DNA of 64,000 bases from Pseudomonas triclosanedens (GTDB lineage: Bacteria > Pseudomonadota > Gammaproteobacteria > Pseudomonadales > Pseudomonadaceae), in contig NZ_CP113432.1 of the NCBI RefSeq assembly GCF_026686735.1, forward strand, positions 3,523,001 to 3,587,000, written 5' to 3'. Positions 1 to 9,317 of the stretch are shown here, piece by piece. The translations under genes were made by a program, and so were the position numbers. How positions within the stretch are numbered: position 1 is the first letter of the stretch; every line of letters starts with the position of its first letter. Under the pieces are notes generated by a model. It had not been told where the DNA came from and did no database searches. It saw only the letters and a list, made by a program, of their open reading frames with translations.

Positions 1-30
1 AGCCGCTTCGCCTTCATTTTTTTGTTCGAC

Positions 31-64
31 ACGCCGCAATGCGCCTTCGCTTGCGGCGTTTTTC
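31..64 (+). terminator. Rho-independent terminator
   Basis: The arms ACGCCGCAA and TTGCGGCG form a GC-rich hairpin followed at once by a run of T. It would end transcription of a gene lying left of the window, and it separates that gene from the traG-trb operon. A second hairpin at 161-180 (GCGGCAC/GTGCCGC) lies in the traG leader and is followed only by TCTTTCC, so it is a weaker stop or an attenuator. Confidence 0.75.
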
Positions 65-224
65 TTTGGTTCGACACCGCGCGAACTCCGTCTTCTTGCT
101 CGACCTTTCTGCTGAAAATGGTCTTTGACCGGCACTGACCCGTCACCGAACCTGACGCCTGCGGCACGTCCTTGTGCCGCTCTTTCCATGAGGAAAAAGC
201 GCAGGAGAAATCGGAGGCCAGGTC

Positions 225-2234
225 ATGCAAGGGACGAACGTGCTGTTCGGTCAGATCGCCGTGGTATTCGGCATCGTGATCGCCGGAGTGTGGGGCGCCA
301 CACAATGGACAGCAGCGGCCCTTGGCTACCAAGTACGCCTTGGCTCGCCCTGGTTCGACTTTCTTGGCACGTCGATCTACCACCCGTGGAAGCTGTTTGA
401 GTGGTGGTTTTTCTTCGGCGCTTATGCGCCGGAAGTCTTCGACACCGGCGGCGCCATTGCCGGTGCCAGCGGCATGGTCGCCGTGGGCGTCGCCATCGCC
501 ATGTCGGTATGGCGCTCGCGCCAAGCGCGCCTAGTCACGACTTACGGCTCTGCGCGCTGGGCCAACGCGCAGGACATTCGCAAGGCTGGCCTCACACAGC
601 CGGCCGGCGTGTTCCTGGGCCAGCACGATCGCCAGTATCTGCGGCATGAAGGCCCGGAACACGTCCTGACCTTCGCGCCCACGCGCTCGGGTAAGGGCGT
701 GGGCCTGGTAGTGCCCACCTTGTTGAGCTGGCCCGCGTCGGCCGTCATTCACGACATCAAGGGCGAGAACTGGCAGATCACCGCAGGCTGGCGCTCGCGC
801 TTCTCGCATTGCCTGCTGTTCAACCCGACCGATGCGAAGTCGGCTGCCTACAACCCGCTTCTGGAAGTGCGGCGCGGCGCGCATGAAGTGCGCGACGCGC
901 AGAACATCGCGGACATTCTGGTCGATCCCGAAGGTGCGCTGGAGAAGCGCAACCATTGGGAAAAGACCAGCCACGCGCTGTTGGTCGGTGCGATCTTGCA
1001 TGTGCTCTACGCCGGCGAGGACAAGACGCTGCGCGGCGTCGCCAACTTCCTGTCCGACCCGGCCAGCCCGTTCGAGCTGACCTTGCACCGGATGATGACC
1101 ACGCCGCACCTGGGCGATGGGCCGCATTCGGTCGTCGCCTCTGCGGCGCGCGAAGTGCTCAACAAATCGGACAACGAGCGTTCTGGCGTGTTGAGCACCG
1201 CCATGTCGTTCCTCGGCCTGTACCGCGACCCGACGGTGGCCGAAGTCACCTCGCGCTGCGATTGGCGCATCGCCGATCTGATCGCTGCCGAGCATCCGGT
1301 ATCGCTGTACCTGGTGGTACCGCCTTCGGACATTTCGCGGACGAAGCCGCTCATTCGCCTGATCCTCAACCAGATCGGGCGGCGCCTCACCGAATCGCTC
1401 GATGGCTCCGATGGCATCGAGCGCCGCCACAAGCTGCTGCTGATGCTCGATGAGTTCCCGGCGCTGGGGCGCCTGGACTTCTTCGAGACGGCGCTGGCCT
1501 TCATGGCGGGCTACGGCATCCGCAGCTTCCTCATTGCGCAGTCGCTCAACCAGATCGACAAGGCGTATGGGCAAAACCACTCCATCCTCGACAACTGCCA
1601 TGTGCGCGTGACGTTCGCCACGAACGACGAGCGCACCGCCAAACGGATCTCCGAGACGCTGGGCACGGCCACCGAGCTGCGCGCCCAGCGCAACTACGCG
1701 GGCCACCGGCTCGCGCCGTGGCTGGGCCACCTGATGGTGTCGCGCCAGGAAACCGCGCGCCCGCTGCTGACGCCGGGCGAAGTCATGCAGCTTCCGCCTG
1801 ACGAGGCCGTGGTGATGGTGTCCAGCGTGGCGCCGATCAAGGCGAAGAAGCTGCGCTACTACACGGACGCCAATTTCAAGCGTCGCGTGCTGCCACCGCC
1901 CATGCTGGCGGAAGGGCAGTACGCCGACGCGCCGCCGTCGCGGCCCGACGACTGGAGCGGGCTGGCGATTCCGTCCGTGCCCGCTGCGCCTGCCACGGCA
2001 TCCGCCGATGGCCTGGAGAACTTGGGTTCGGTCGACGACGGCGGTCCGCGCCGTCAGCCCGAACTCTCCGAAACCGTCGCTTACGACCCCGAGCTGGCCG
2101 CTCCCGCGGCCGACCTTGCGCTGCTCGATGACGACGACGACCTGCCGCTTCCCCTTCCGCGCCAGCTCGATCCAGCCATGCAGCGCACGGCCCGGCTGGC
2201 TTCCCTCGACCCCAACGACGGAATCGAGCTATGA
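225..2234 (+). CDS. traG: TraG/VirD4 type IV coupling protein
   Basis: Hexameric inner-membrane ATPase that brings the relaxase-DNA complex to the type IV secretion channel. The 669 residues show two N-terminal membrane segments (about residues 5-27 and 75-95), a Walker A motif APTRSGKG near residue 151 and a Walker B motif LLLMLDEF near 405, the normal layout for TraG/VirD4. The ATG at 225 follows GGAGG at 213-217. It heads the trb operon and its stop overlaps the start of the next gene, which is the usual Tn4371-type arrangement. The acidic C-terminal tail (residues about 610-669) is variable in this family. The relaxase is not in the window. Confidence 0.95.
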   Translation: MQGTNVLFGQIAVVFGIVIAGVWGATQWTAAALGYQVRLGSPWFDFLGTSIYHPWKLFEWWFFFGAYAPEVFDTGGAIAGASGMVAVGVAIAMSVWRSRQARLVTTYGSARWANAQDIRKAGLTQPAGVFLGQHDRQYLRHEGPEHVLTFAPTRSGKGVGLVVPTLLSWPASAVIHDIKGENWQITAGWRSRFSHCLLFNPTDAKSAAYNPLLEVRRGAHEVRDAQNIADILVDPEGALEKRNHWEKTSHALLVGAILHVLYAGEDKTLRGVANFLSDPASPFELTLHRMMTTPHLGDGPHSVVASAAREVLNKSDNERSGVLSTAMSFLGLYRDPTVAEVTSRCDWRIADLIAAEHPVSLYLVVPPSDISRTKPLIRLILNQIGRRLTESLDGSDGIERRHKLLLMLDEFPALGRLDFFETALAFMAGYGIRSFLIAQSLNQIDKAYGQNHSILDNCHVRVTFATNDERTAKRISETLGTATELRAQRNYAGHRLAPWLGHLMVSRQETARPLLTPGEVMQLPPDEAVVMVSSVAPIKAKKLRYYTDANFKRRVLPPPMLAEGQYADAPPSRPDDWSGLAIPSVPAAPATASADGLENLGSVDDGGPRRQPELSETVAYDPELAAPAADLALLDDDDDLPLPLPRQLDPAMQRTARLASLDPNDGIEL

Positions 2235-2695
2235 GCCACTACCGCCTCAACCTGTTCATCCAGCCGGAGCACGCCAAGCGCCTGGACGAGCTGGCCGCCA
2301 AGAAAGGCGTGTCCAAGTCGTCCATCGTCGCGGCGGCGCTCGCATCGTGGTTGTCGCCCGATGCCGCCGACCAGCGCGAGGCGGCCATCGCCAAGCGGCT
2401 GGATCGCCTGTCCCGCCAAGCCGAGCGCATGGAGCGCGACCAGAACATCGCCATCGAAACGCTGGCGCTGTTCATCCGTTACTACCTGACCGTCAGCACG
2501 CCAGTTCCCGAGGCGCACCAAGACGCGGCACGCGCGCAGGGCAAAGCACGCTTCGAGCAGTTCACCGAGCAGCTTGGCCGCCACCTGCTGCGCGGTCGCA
2601 GTCTGGTGCGCGACGTGGTGGAGGAACTGCATCCCGACCCGATGCGGATGGAGGACGCGGCGGCAGCCGCGCAAGCGCAGGAGCGTGCGTCATGA
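2231..2695 (+). CDS. CopG-type ribbon-helix-helix protein of the trb operon
   Basis: Small protein (154 aa). Its first ~45 residues have the ribbon-helix-helix pattern: a short basic beta strand (HYRLNLFIQ), then helices around RLDELAAKKGVSKSSIVAAAL. The rest is helical and charged. It sits between traG and trbB with ATGA overlaps on both sides, a position at which Tn4371-type elements regularly carry a CopG family gene. It is probably a DNA-binding regulator of transfer or an accessory to oriT processing; nothing in the sequence separates these. Confidence 0.8.
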   Translation: MSHYRLNLFIQPEHAKRLDELAAKKGVSKSSIVAAALASWLSPDAADQREAAIAKRLDRLSRQAERMERDQNIAIETLALFIRYYLTVSTPVPEAHQDAARAQGKARFEQFTEQLGRHLLRGRSLVRDVVEELHPDPMRMEDAAAAAQAQERAS

Positions 2696-3744
2696 GCGCC
2701 GTTCCACAGTCCATGGGTGCCACGTCGCTCGACCGCCGCATCCAGATGCTGCGCACGGCGATGGGGCCGCTGATCGCCGCCGCGCTCGAAGACCCGGACG
2801 TGGTGGAGGTGATGCTGAATCCTGATCACACGCTTTGGGTGGATCGGCTTTCCAGTGGGCGCGCGCCGATGGGCGTGGAACTACCCGAGGCGGACGGCGA
2901 GCGAATCATCCGACTGGTCGCGGCCCACGTCGGCGCAGAAGTGCATCGCGGCCAGCCGCTGCTATCCGCCGAGCTGCCCGAAACGGGCGAGCGCTTCGAG
3001 GGCATCTTGCCGCCCGCCGCGCCGGGGCCGGCCTTCGCCCTGCGCAAGCGCGCCATCGGCGTGATTCCGCTGGAGCGGTACGTCATCGACGGGATGATGA
3101 CCAGCGCGCAAGCGGGCTTTCTCGTTCGCGCCGTGCGCGAGCGGCAGAACGTGCTGATCGCCGGCGCCACCAGCAGCGGCAAAACCACGCTCGCCAATGC
3201 GCTGCTCGCCGAGATCGCCGCCACGGGCGACCGCGTGCTGGTGCTCGAAGACACGGTGGAACTGCAATGCGCGGCCCGCGACCACGTTCCGCTGCGCACG
3301 CGCGCAGGCGTGGTGTCCATGACCGAGCTAGTGCGCTCGTCCATGCGCCTGCGGCCTGATCGCGTCGTCGTTGGCGAAGTGCGCGGCGCCGAGGCGCTGG
3401 ATCTCATCAAGGTGTGGGGCACGGGCCACCCCGGCGGCATCGCCACGATCCACGCCGGCTCCGCACTCGGTGCGCTGCTGCGCCTGGAGCAACTGATTCT
3501 CGAAGTGGCGGTGAACCCGCCCCGTGCGCTGATCGCCGAGGCAGTCAACGTGGTGATCCACATAGCCGGGCGCGGGCGCAAACGCCGCATCGAGAGCATC
3601 GCCCGCGTCGTCGGCTTCGACGGCGTGGGCTACCAACTGGCGGATGCACTGGAAACGCCGTTTCCCGAGCTGCCGCCACTTCCCGATGCCGCACCCGCTG
3701 CGGCGACCTCCCCATCCCTCGACCTTTCTGGAGAACTTCCATGA
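2692..3744 (+). CDS. trbB: TrbB (VirB11-like) secretion ATPase
   Basis: Cytoplasmic hexameric traffic ATPase that powers pilus assembly and DNA transfer. The 350 residues show Walker A GATSSGKTT near 160, an Asp box with VLEDTVELQ, and the conserved RPDRVVVGEVRGAEALD segment followed by the GHPGG/IHA histidine region, all typical of VirB11/TrbB. The start at 2692 gives an ATGA overlap with the copG-like gene; an in-frame extension further upstream is ignored because it would run through that gene. The C-terminus is a Pro/Ala-rich tail. Confidence 0.95.
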   Translation: MSAVPQSMGATSLDRRIQMLRTAMGPLIAAALEDPDVVEVMLNPDHTLWVDRLSSGRAPMGVELPEADGERIIRLVAAHVGAEVHRGQPLLSAELPETGERFEGILPPAAPGPAFALRKRAIGVIPLERYVIDGMMTSAQAGFLVRAVRERQNVLIAGATSSGKTTLANALLAEIAATGDRVLVLEDTVELQCAARDHVPLRTRAGVVSMTELVRSSMRLRPDRVVVGEVRGAEALDLIKVWGTGHPGGIATIHAGSALGALLRLEQLILEVAVNPPRALIAEAVNVVIHIAGRGRKRRIESIARVVGFDGVGYQLADALETPFPELPPLPDAAPAAATSPSLDLSGELP

Positions 3745-4130
3745 CGACGCACGCCCATGCTTTCCGTGTTTCCGTAAATCCGCTTTTCCACCTGTCCAGC
3801 CTCACGCGGTTACGCAGCCTGGCCCGCCCTGCGGGGCAAGGGCTGCTACTGGCCGCGCTGATGCTGCTCCTGGCAGGCACCGCGCAGGCCGCCGGTTCCT
3901 CGATGCCGTGGGAAGGCCCGCTGCAATCCATCCTCGAATCCATCCAGGGGCCGGTGGCGCGCATCGTCGCCGTCATCATCATCATCGCCACGGGCCTCGC
4001 GCTCGCGTTCGGCGACACGTCCGGCGGATTCCGCAAGCTGATCCAGATCGTCTTCGGTCTGTCCATCGCCTTCGCCGCTTCGAGCTTCTTCCTGTCGTTC
4101 TTCAGCTTCTCCGGCGGGGCGGTCGTATGA
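3741..4130 (+). CDS. trbC: TrbC prepilin (VirB2-like)
   Basis: Major pilin precursor of the trb system. The 129-aa protein has a long basic N-terminus, then a hydrophobic signal segment ending near AGTAQA, then two hydrophobic stretches (around IVAVIIIIATGLALAF and IVFGLSIAFAASSFF) that form the mature membrane-stored pilin. TrbC-type pilins are processed and can be cyclised. The start overlaps the end of trbB and the stop overlaps trbD. Confidence 0.92.
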   Translation: MTTHAHAFRVSVNPLFHLSSLTRLRSLARPAGQGLLLAALMLLLAGTAQAAGSSMPWEGPLQSILESIQGPVARIVAVIIIIATGLALAFGDTSGGFRKLIQIVFGLSIAFAASSFFLSFFSFSGGAVV

Positions 4131-4399
4131 GTGCCCCGGACGCCTTCGCGGACGGCTTCGAGGTGCCGCTGCATCGCTCGCTGACCGAGCCGATTCTGCT
4201 GGGCGGTGCGCCGCGCACCGTGGCGATCGCCAACGGTACGCTGGCCGCCGCTGTCGGCCTGGGCCTGCAACTGTGGATTCCCGGCGTGGTGCTCTGGATC
4301 GTCGGCCATTCGCTGGCGGTGTGGGGTGCGCGCGTTGATCCGCAGTTCATGCAGGTCTTCGCCCGGCACATCAAGCACCGCCCGCTGCTGGACGTGTGA
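4127..4399 (+). CDS. trbD: TrbD (VirB3-like) inner-membrane protein
   Basis: Short inner-membrane component (90 aa) that works with the TrbE ATPase. The sequence opens with a VirB3-type amphipathic segment (EVPLHRSLTEPILLGGAPR) and has one long hydrophobic hairpin (VAIANGTLAAAVGLGLQLWI...VVLWIVGHSLAVW). It is translationally coupled to trbC, and only 15 bp separate it from trbE. Confidence 0.92.
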   Translation: MSAPDAFADGFEVPLHRSLTEPILLGGAPRTVAIANGTLAAAVGLGLQLWIPGVVLWIVGHSLAVWGARVDPQFMQVFARHIKHRPLLDV

Positions 4400-4414
4400 G
4401 GGGAGGACGCCGCG

Positions 4415-6868
4415 ATGCTGAACCTCGCCGAATACCGCCAGCGCCCAGCCTTGCTTGCCGACTGGCTGCCCTGGGCCGGGCTGGTCGCACCGGGCGTCGT
4501 CTTGAACAAGGACGGCAGTTTCCAGCGCACGGCCCGGTTTCGCGGGCCTGACCTCGACAGCGCGACGCAAGGCGAGTTGGTTGCCACGTCGGCGCGGTTG
4601 AACAACGCGCTGCGCCGCATGGGATCGGGCTGGGCGCTATTCATCGAAGCCGAGCGCCGGCCTGCGGCCGACTATCCGCACTCGGAGTTTCCCGAGCCGC
4701 TTTCGTGGGTGGTGGAGGAAGAACGCCGGGCCGCCTTCGAGGAATTGGGCAATCACTTCGAGAGCGGCTATCACCTGACGCTGCTTTACCTGCCGCCGGA
4801 AGAATCCCGCGCCCGTGCAGCCAAGATGCTCTACGAGAACACGCCGACGAATGGCGTGGACTGGCGCGAGCGGCTGCAAGCCTTCGTCGCGGAAACGGAT
4901 CGCGTCTTTGACCTGCTCGACGGCGTGATGCCGGAGATTGACTGGCTCGATGACGCGCAGACGCTGACCTACCTGCACGCGACCATCTCGACGCGGCGCT
5001 ATCGCGTCGGCGTGCCCGAAGTGCCGTTCCACATCGACGCGCTGCTGACCGACTCGCCGCTGGTCGGTGGCCTGGCGCCCATGCTGGGCGACCAGCACCT
5101 GCGCGTGGTGTCGGTGCGGGGCTTCCCGACCTCGACCTGGCCGGGGATTCTGGACGACCTCAACCGCCTTGGCTTTGCGTACCGCTGGAGCACGCGCTTT
5201 CTCTGCCTCGACAAAGCCGAGGCGGAAAGAGAACTCGCCCGCCTGCGCCGCCAGTGGTTCGCCAAGCGCAAGAACGTCATCGCGCTGCTACGCGAAACGA
5301 TCTTCCAGCAGGAAAGCCCGCTGGTCGATACCGACGCCAACAACAAGGCCGCCGACGCCGACGCTGCCTTGCAGGAGCTGGGCAGCGATCAAGTTGCCTT
5401 CGGCTATCTGACGGCGACCGTCACCGTCACGGACGAGGACGCCGCCGTCGCAGACGAGAAGTTGCGCATGGTGGAGCGCGCCATCCAGGGCCGGGGCTTC
5501 GTCACCATCCCCGAAACGCTCAATGCCGTGGATGCCTGGCTGTCTTCGATCCCTGGCAACGCCTATGCGAACGTGCGCCAGCCCATCGTCTCGACGCTGA
5601 ACCTGGCGCACATGATGCCGGTGTCGGCGGTATGGGCCGGGCCAGAGAAGAACGACCACCTCGACGGCCCGCCGCTGATCGTCACGCGCACCGATGGCGC
5701 GACGCCGTTCCGGCTGGTGACGCACATCGGCGACGTGGGCCACACGCTGGTCGCAGGCCCGACCGGCATGGGCAAGTCGGTCTTGCTCGCCACGCTGGCG
5801 ATGCAGTTCCGCCGCTATCGCGGCTCGCGCATCTTCGCCTTCGACATGGGCCGCTCCATGCGGGCCGCCATCCTCGGCCTGGGCGGCGAACACTACGACC
5901 TGGGCACGGATGGCGAAATCGCCTTCCAGCCGCTCGCGCGCATCGACCGCGAGGGCTACCGCACCTGGGCCGCTGAATGGATCGAAGGCCGCTTGCTGCA
6001 CGAAGGCGTGGCGGTCGGCCCCGATGAGAAAGCGGCCATCTGGTCGGCGCTGGGAAGTCTCGCCGGTGCGCCGCTGGAGCAGCGCACGATGACGGGGCTT
6101 TCCGTGCTGCTGCAATCGAACGCGCTGCGGCAGGCGCTGTCGCCTTACGTGCTCGGCGGCGCCCACGGCAAGCTGCTGGACGCCGATCACGATCGGATGG
6201 GCATGGCCGACGTGCAGTGCTTCGAGATGGAGGAGTTGATGCACAGCAAGGCCGCCGTCATGGCCGTGCTGCATTACCTCTTTGCGCGTTTCGATGAACG
6301 CTTCGACGGTGCGCCCACGCTGCTGATCCTCGATGAAGCCTGGCTGTTCCTCGATGACCCGGCGTTTGCCGCGCGTATCCGCCAGTGGCTCAAGACGCTG
6401 CGCAAGAAGAACGTCAGCGTCATCTTCGCCACGCAGAGCCTCGCCGACATCAAGGATTCGAGCATCGCGCCCGCGATCATCGAGAGCTGCGCGAGTCGGA
6501 TTTTCTTGCCCAACCCGCAGGCGACCGAACCGCAGATTCGCACGATCTACGAGGGCTTCGGCCTCAACAAGCGGCAGATCGAAATCGTCGCCACCGCGCA
6601 GCCCAAGCGCGACTACTACTACCAATCCCGCCTCGGCAACCGCCTGTTCGACCTCGACCTGGGGCCGGCGGCGCTGGCCTTCGCGGGCGCATCCACGCCG
6701 CAAGACCAGCGCGACATAGACCGCGTGCTGCTGGACGCCGGCGTACCCGGTTTCGCGGGCGCGTGGCTGCGCCATCGCGGCCTCGATTGGGCGGCCGACC
6801 TGCTGCCCTCGTTCCCCGGCCTCGCGCCGGGTTCCCTCGCTGACCAACCCCAGGAGAACCTGCCATGA
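4415..6868 (+). CDS. trbE: TrbE (VirB4-like) conjugation ATPase
   Basis: Largest ATPase of the secretion channel; it energises pilus biogenesis and substrate transfer. The 817-aa protein has the CagE/TrbE N-terminal domain, Walker A GPTGMGKS near residue 449 and Walker B LLILDEAWLFLDD near 637, then the TQSLADI segment seen in VirB4 proteins. Length and order match TrbE of RP4/Tn4371. It ends in an ATGA-type overlap with trbJ. Confidence 0.96.
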   Translation: MLNLAEYRQRPALLADWLPWAGLVAPGVVLNKDGSFQRTARFRGPDLDSATQGELVATSARLNNALRRMGSGWALFIEAERRPAADYPHSEFPEPLSWVVEEERRAAFEELGNHFESGYHLTLLYLPPEESRARAAKMLYENTPTNGVDWRERLQAFVAETDRVFDLLDGVMPEIDWLDDAQTLTYLHATISTRRYRVGVPEVPFHIDALLTDSPLVGGLAPMLGDQHLRVVSVRGFPTSTWPGILDDLNRLGFAYRWSTRFLCLDKAEAERELARLRRQWFAKRKNVIALLRETIFQQESPLVDTDANNKAADADAALQELGSDQVAFGYLTATVTVTDEDAAVADEKLRMVERAIQGRGFVTIPETLNAVDAWLSSIPGNAYANVRQPIVSTLNLAHMMPVSAVWAGPEKNDHLDGPPLIVTRTDGATPFRLVTHIGDVGHTLVAGPTGMGKSVLLATLAMQFRRYRGSRIFAFDMGRSMRAAILGLGGEHYDLGTDGEIAFQPLARIDREGYRTWAAEWIEGRLLHEGVAVGPDEKAAIWSALGSLAGAPLEQRTMTGLSVLLQSNALRQALSPYVLGGAHGKLLDADHDRMGMADVQCFEMEELMHSKAAVMAVLHYLFARFDERFDGAPTLLILDEAWLFLDDPAFAARIRQWLKTLRKKNVSVIFATQSLADIKDSSIAPAIIESCASRIFLPNPQATEPQIRTIYEGFGLNKRQIEIVATAQPKRDYYYQSRLGNRLFDLDLGPAALAFAGASTPQDQRDIDRVLLDAGVPGFAGAWLRHRGLDWAADLLPSFPGLAPGSLADQPQENLP

Positions 6869-7590
6869 AGAAGCGCCTTATCGCCGCCGCCATCGCGGCC
6901 ATGCTTTGCACTGCCACCGCCCATGCGCAATGGGTGGTGATCGACCCCACGAACCTCGTGCAGAACACGCTGACTGCAATCCGCACGCTGGAGCAGATCA
7001 ACAACCAGATCCAGCAGCTTCAGAACGAAGCGCAGATGCTGATGAACCAGGCGCGCAACCTCGCCAGCCTGCCGTCCAGCGTGGTCGGCCAGTTGCGCGC
7101 CAATCTGGCGACGACCGAGCGGCTGATCGCCCAGGCTCGCGGCTTGGCCTACGACGTGACGAATCTGGATCGGGAGTTTGCGCGCCTGTATCCCGAGCAG
7201 TACGCCGCCACGGTGAGCGGCGACCAGATGTACCGCGACGCGCAGGAGCGTTGGAAGAACACCCTCAACGGCTTGCAGACCACGATGCAGATGCAGGCCC
7301 AGGTGTCGCAGAACCTGGGCGAAGACGAAAGCGTGCTGGCCGATCTCGTGGGCAAGAGCCAGTCGGCTCAAGGTGCGTTGCAAGCCATGCAGGCCATGAA
7401 CCAGTTGCTGGCATTGCAGGCCAAGCAGTCGATCCAGTCGCAACGGCTCCAGATCACGCAGGATCGTGCGGCCTCGCTGGAACTGGCGCGGCAGGCGGCG
7501 GCCACCGAGCGCGCCCGCGAGGTGCGGCGACGTTTCCTGGGCGATGGCACGCAGTACACGCCGCAGCGCGTGGATTTCTACGGCAACTGA
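6865..7590 (+). CDS. trbJ: TrbJ (VirB5-like) conjugal transfer protein
   Basis: Secreted minor pilus-tip or adhesin component. The 241 residues start with a clear Sec signal peptide (MKKRLIAAAIAAMLCTATAHA), then a long Gln/Asn-rich helical region (residues about 35-215) with coiled-coil character, as in TrbJ. It overlaps trbE by 4 bp. Confidence 0.93.
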   Translation: MKKRLIAAAIAAMLCTATAHAQWVVIDPTNLVQNTLTAIRTLEQINNQIQQLQNEAQMLMNQARNLASLPSSVVGQLRANLATTERLIAQARGLAYDVTNLDREFARLYPEQYAATVSGDQMYRDAQERWKNTLNGLQTTMQMQAQVSQNLGEDESVLADLVGKSQSAQGALQAMQAMNQLLALQAKQSIQSQRLQITQDRAASLELARQAAATERAREVRRRFLGDGTQYTPQRVDFYGN

Positions 7591-7602
7591 CGGGAGGCCG
7601 CC

Positions 7603-7923
7603 ATGCGATGCGTCCTCGCCCTTGGTGTCGTGCTGCTGGCCGCTTGCGGCGAGCAGCCGGCCGACCACCATGTCGATGCCCTGGCCGCCGATCCCATGCG
7701 GCTCAAGGCATTGCGCGCGCAATGCGCGGCCGACCGGCAGGCCACGGGCGAGGACGCTTGTCGCGCCGCCGCCGAAGCCTTCCGACGGCGCTTCTTTTCC
7801 GGCGAGGCCGGGCCAGATGAATACCAGACGCTGGCCGACCTGCCGTCGATCCCACCGAGCTTCGATGAGCCAGCCGATGGCGTAGCGCCGGCACCGCCGA
7901 CCGAACCGGAGGGCACGCCATGA
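7603..7923 (+). CDS. trbK: TrbK-like entry-exclusion lipoprotein
   Basis: Predicted lipoprotein (106 aa) with the lipobox LLAAC at residues 11-15. It lies between trbJ and trbL, where TrbK sits. In RP4, TrbK blocks uptake of a second copy of the same conjugative system. Beyond the short hydrophobic leader the mature part is charged and ends Pro-rich. GGGAGG precedes the ATG. Assignment rests mainly on position and lipobox, because TrbK proteins diverge quickly. Confidence 0.75.
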   Translation: MRCVLALGVVLLAACGEQPADHHVDALAADPMRLKALRAQCAADRQATGEDACRAAAEAFRRRFFSGEAGPDEYQTLADLPSIPPSFDEPADGVAPAPPTEPEGTP

Positions 7924-9305
7924 ATGACGTGACCATCATCGACCAGTTCCTCAACACCTTCTCCGCCTACATCGACTCGGGTTTCGGGCTGCTGCGGGGC
8001 GAAGTGGCGTTCCTCACGGCCACGCTGATCGTCATCGACATGACGATCGCCGGCCTGTATTGGGCCATGAGCCACGCCACCGGCCAGGGCGAGGACGTGA
8101 TCGCCAAGCTGCTGCGCAAGGTGCTGTACGTCGGCGCCTTCGCCTACATCATCAACAACTTCAACTGGCTGGCGAGCATCGTCTTCCGCTCGTTCGCGGG
8201 ATTGGGCATCACCGCCACCGGCTCTGCCATCACGATGGAGAACTTCTTGCAGCCGGGCCGGCTGGCGAAAACCGGCCTTGACGCGGGCGGGCCGATCTTC
8301 CTCCAGCTCGACGACATGATGGGATTTCCCGAGGTGTTCTTGAACCTCGATGCCATCTTGGTGTTGTTCCTCGCCTGGCTGGTCGTGGTGCTCTGCTTCT
8401 TCGTGCTGGCGATCCAGCTATTCATCACGCTGATCGAGTTCAAGCTGACCACGCTCGCGGGCTTCGTGCTGGTGCCGTTCGCGCTTTGGAACAAGACCTC
8501 GTTCCTGGCCGAAAAGGTCTTGGGCAACGTGGTGGCCTCCGGCGTCAAGGTGCTGGTGCTGGCCGTGATCGTCGGTATCGGCTCGGGCCTGTTCACTCAG
8601 TTCCAAGTCCATCCCGATGAGCCGTCGCTCGACCACGCACTGGTCATCATGCTGGCCTCGCTCACCTTGCTGGCGCTGGGGATCTTCGGCCCTGGCATCG
8701 CCACGGGCCTTGTGTCCGGTGCGCCGCAGCTCGGCGCGGGTGCGATGGCAGGCGCTGCCATCGGCGCAGCCGGGACGGCGGTGGCTGTTGGTGCTGCCGC
8801 GACGGGCGTAGGCGGTGCCGTGGCCGCTGGCGCGCGCATGGCACCGGCTGCCGCCAAGCTGGCCGGCGCTGGTGCGCGTGCGGCCACGTCGGCGGCTGGC
8901 AGTGCGAAATCGGCGTTCCAGGCCGGCTCCGCCGCCGCTGGCGGCGGCGCAAAGGGCGCGATGGCGGGCTTGGGCAACGTCGCCAAGACCGGCGCGCAGT
9001 CCGCCGGACGTGCGGCTGCATCCCGTGCATCCGCTGCCGGGCAACGCATGGCCGCTCCCTTCCGCGCTGGCTGGAACGGCGCTGCCGCCGATGGCGGCGC
9101 GGGCGCGGCATCCGGTCAGGGTGCCGCAGGCGAGGCCGCATCCGGCGCCGCTACGGCGCAGACACAGGAACAGCCCGCTTGGGCCAAGCGCCTGCATCGC
9201 CGCCAGCAACTCACCCACGCCGCGACCACCACCGCCCACGCGCTGCGCGGTGGCGATGGCGGCGGCTCCGGCCAGGGGCCGAGCCTGCGCGATTCCGATT
9301 CATAA
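7920..9305 (+). CDS. trbL: TrbL (VirB6-like) channel protein
   Basis: Polytopic inner-membrane protein thought to form part of the DNA channel. The 461-aa protein has about six hydrophobic segments in residues 20-260 (for example LDAILVLFLAWLVVVLCFFV), then a long Ala/Gly-rich tail from about residue 265 that is typical of TrbL in Tn4371-like elements. The start overlaps the trbK stop. The low-complexity tail is GC-rich and makes long shadow reading frames on both strands. Confidence 0.94.
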   Translation: MNDVTIIDQFLNTFSAYIDSGFGLLRGEVAFLTATLIVIDMTIAGLYWAMSHATGQGEDVIAKLLRKVLYVGAFAYIINNFNWLASIVFRSFAGLGITATGSAITMENFLQPGRLAKTGLDAGGPIFLQLDDMMGFPEVFLNLDAILVLFLAWLVVVLCFFVLAIQLFITLIEFKLTTLAGFVLVPFALWNKTSFLAEKVLGNVVASGVKVLVLAVIVGIGSGLFTQFQVHPDEPSLDHALVIMLASLTLLALGIFGPGIATGLVSGAPQLGAGAMAGAAIGAAGTAVAVGAAATGVGGAVAAGARMAPAAAKLAGAGARAATSAAGSAKSAFQAGSAAAGGGAKGAMAGLGNVAKTGAQSAGRAAASRASAAGQRMAAPFRAGWNGAAADGGAGAASGQGAAGEAASGAATAQTQEQPAWAKRLHRRQQLTHAATTTAHALRGGDGGGSGQGPSLRDSDS

Positions 9306-9317
9306 GGAGAACTGACC

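Noticed and set aside
531..1730. Long minus-strand reading frame antisense to traG (399 aa)
   Set aside because: Arg/His-rich composition with no motifs; a shadow of the strongly supported traG frame in GC-rich DNA.
5288..6847. 519-aa minus-strand frame antisense to trbE
   Set aside because: Mirror frame of a well-motifed ATPase gene; composition is that of a shadow and no ribosome site is visible.
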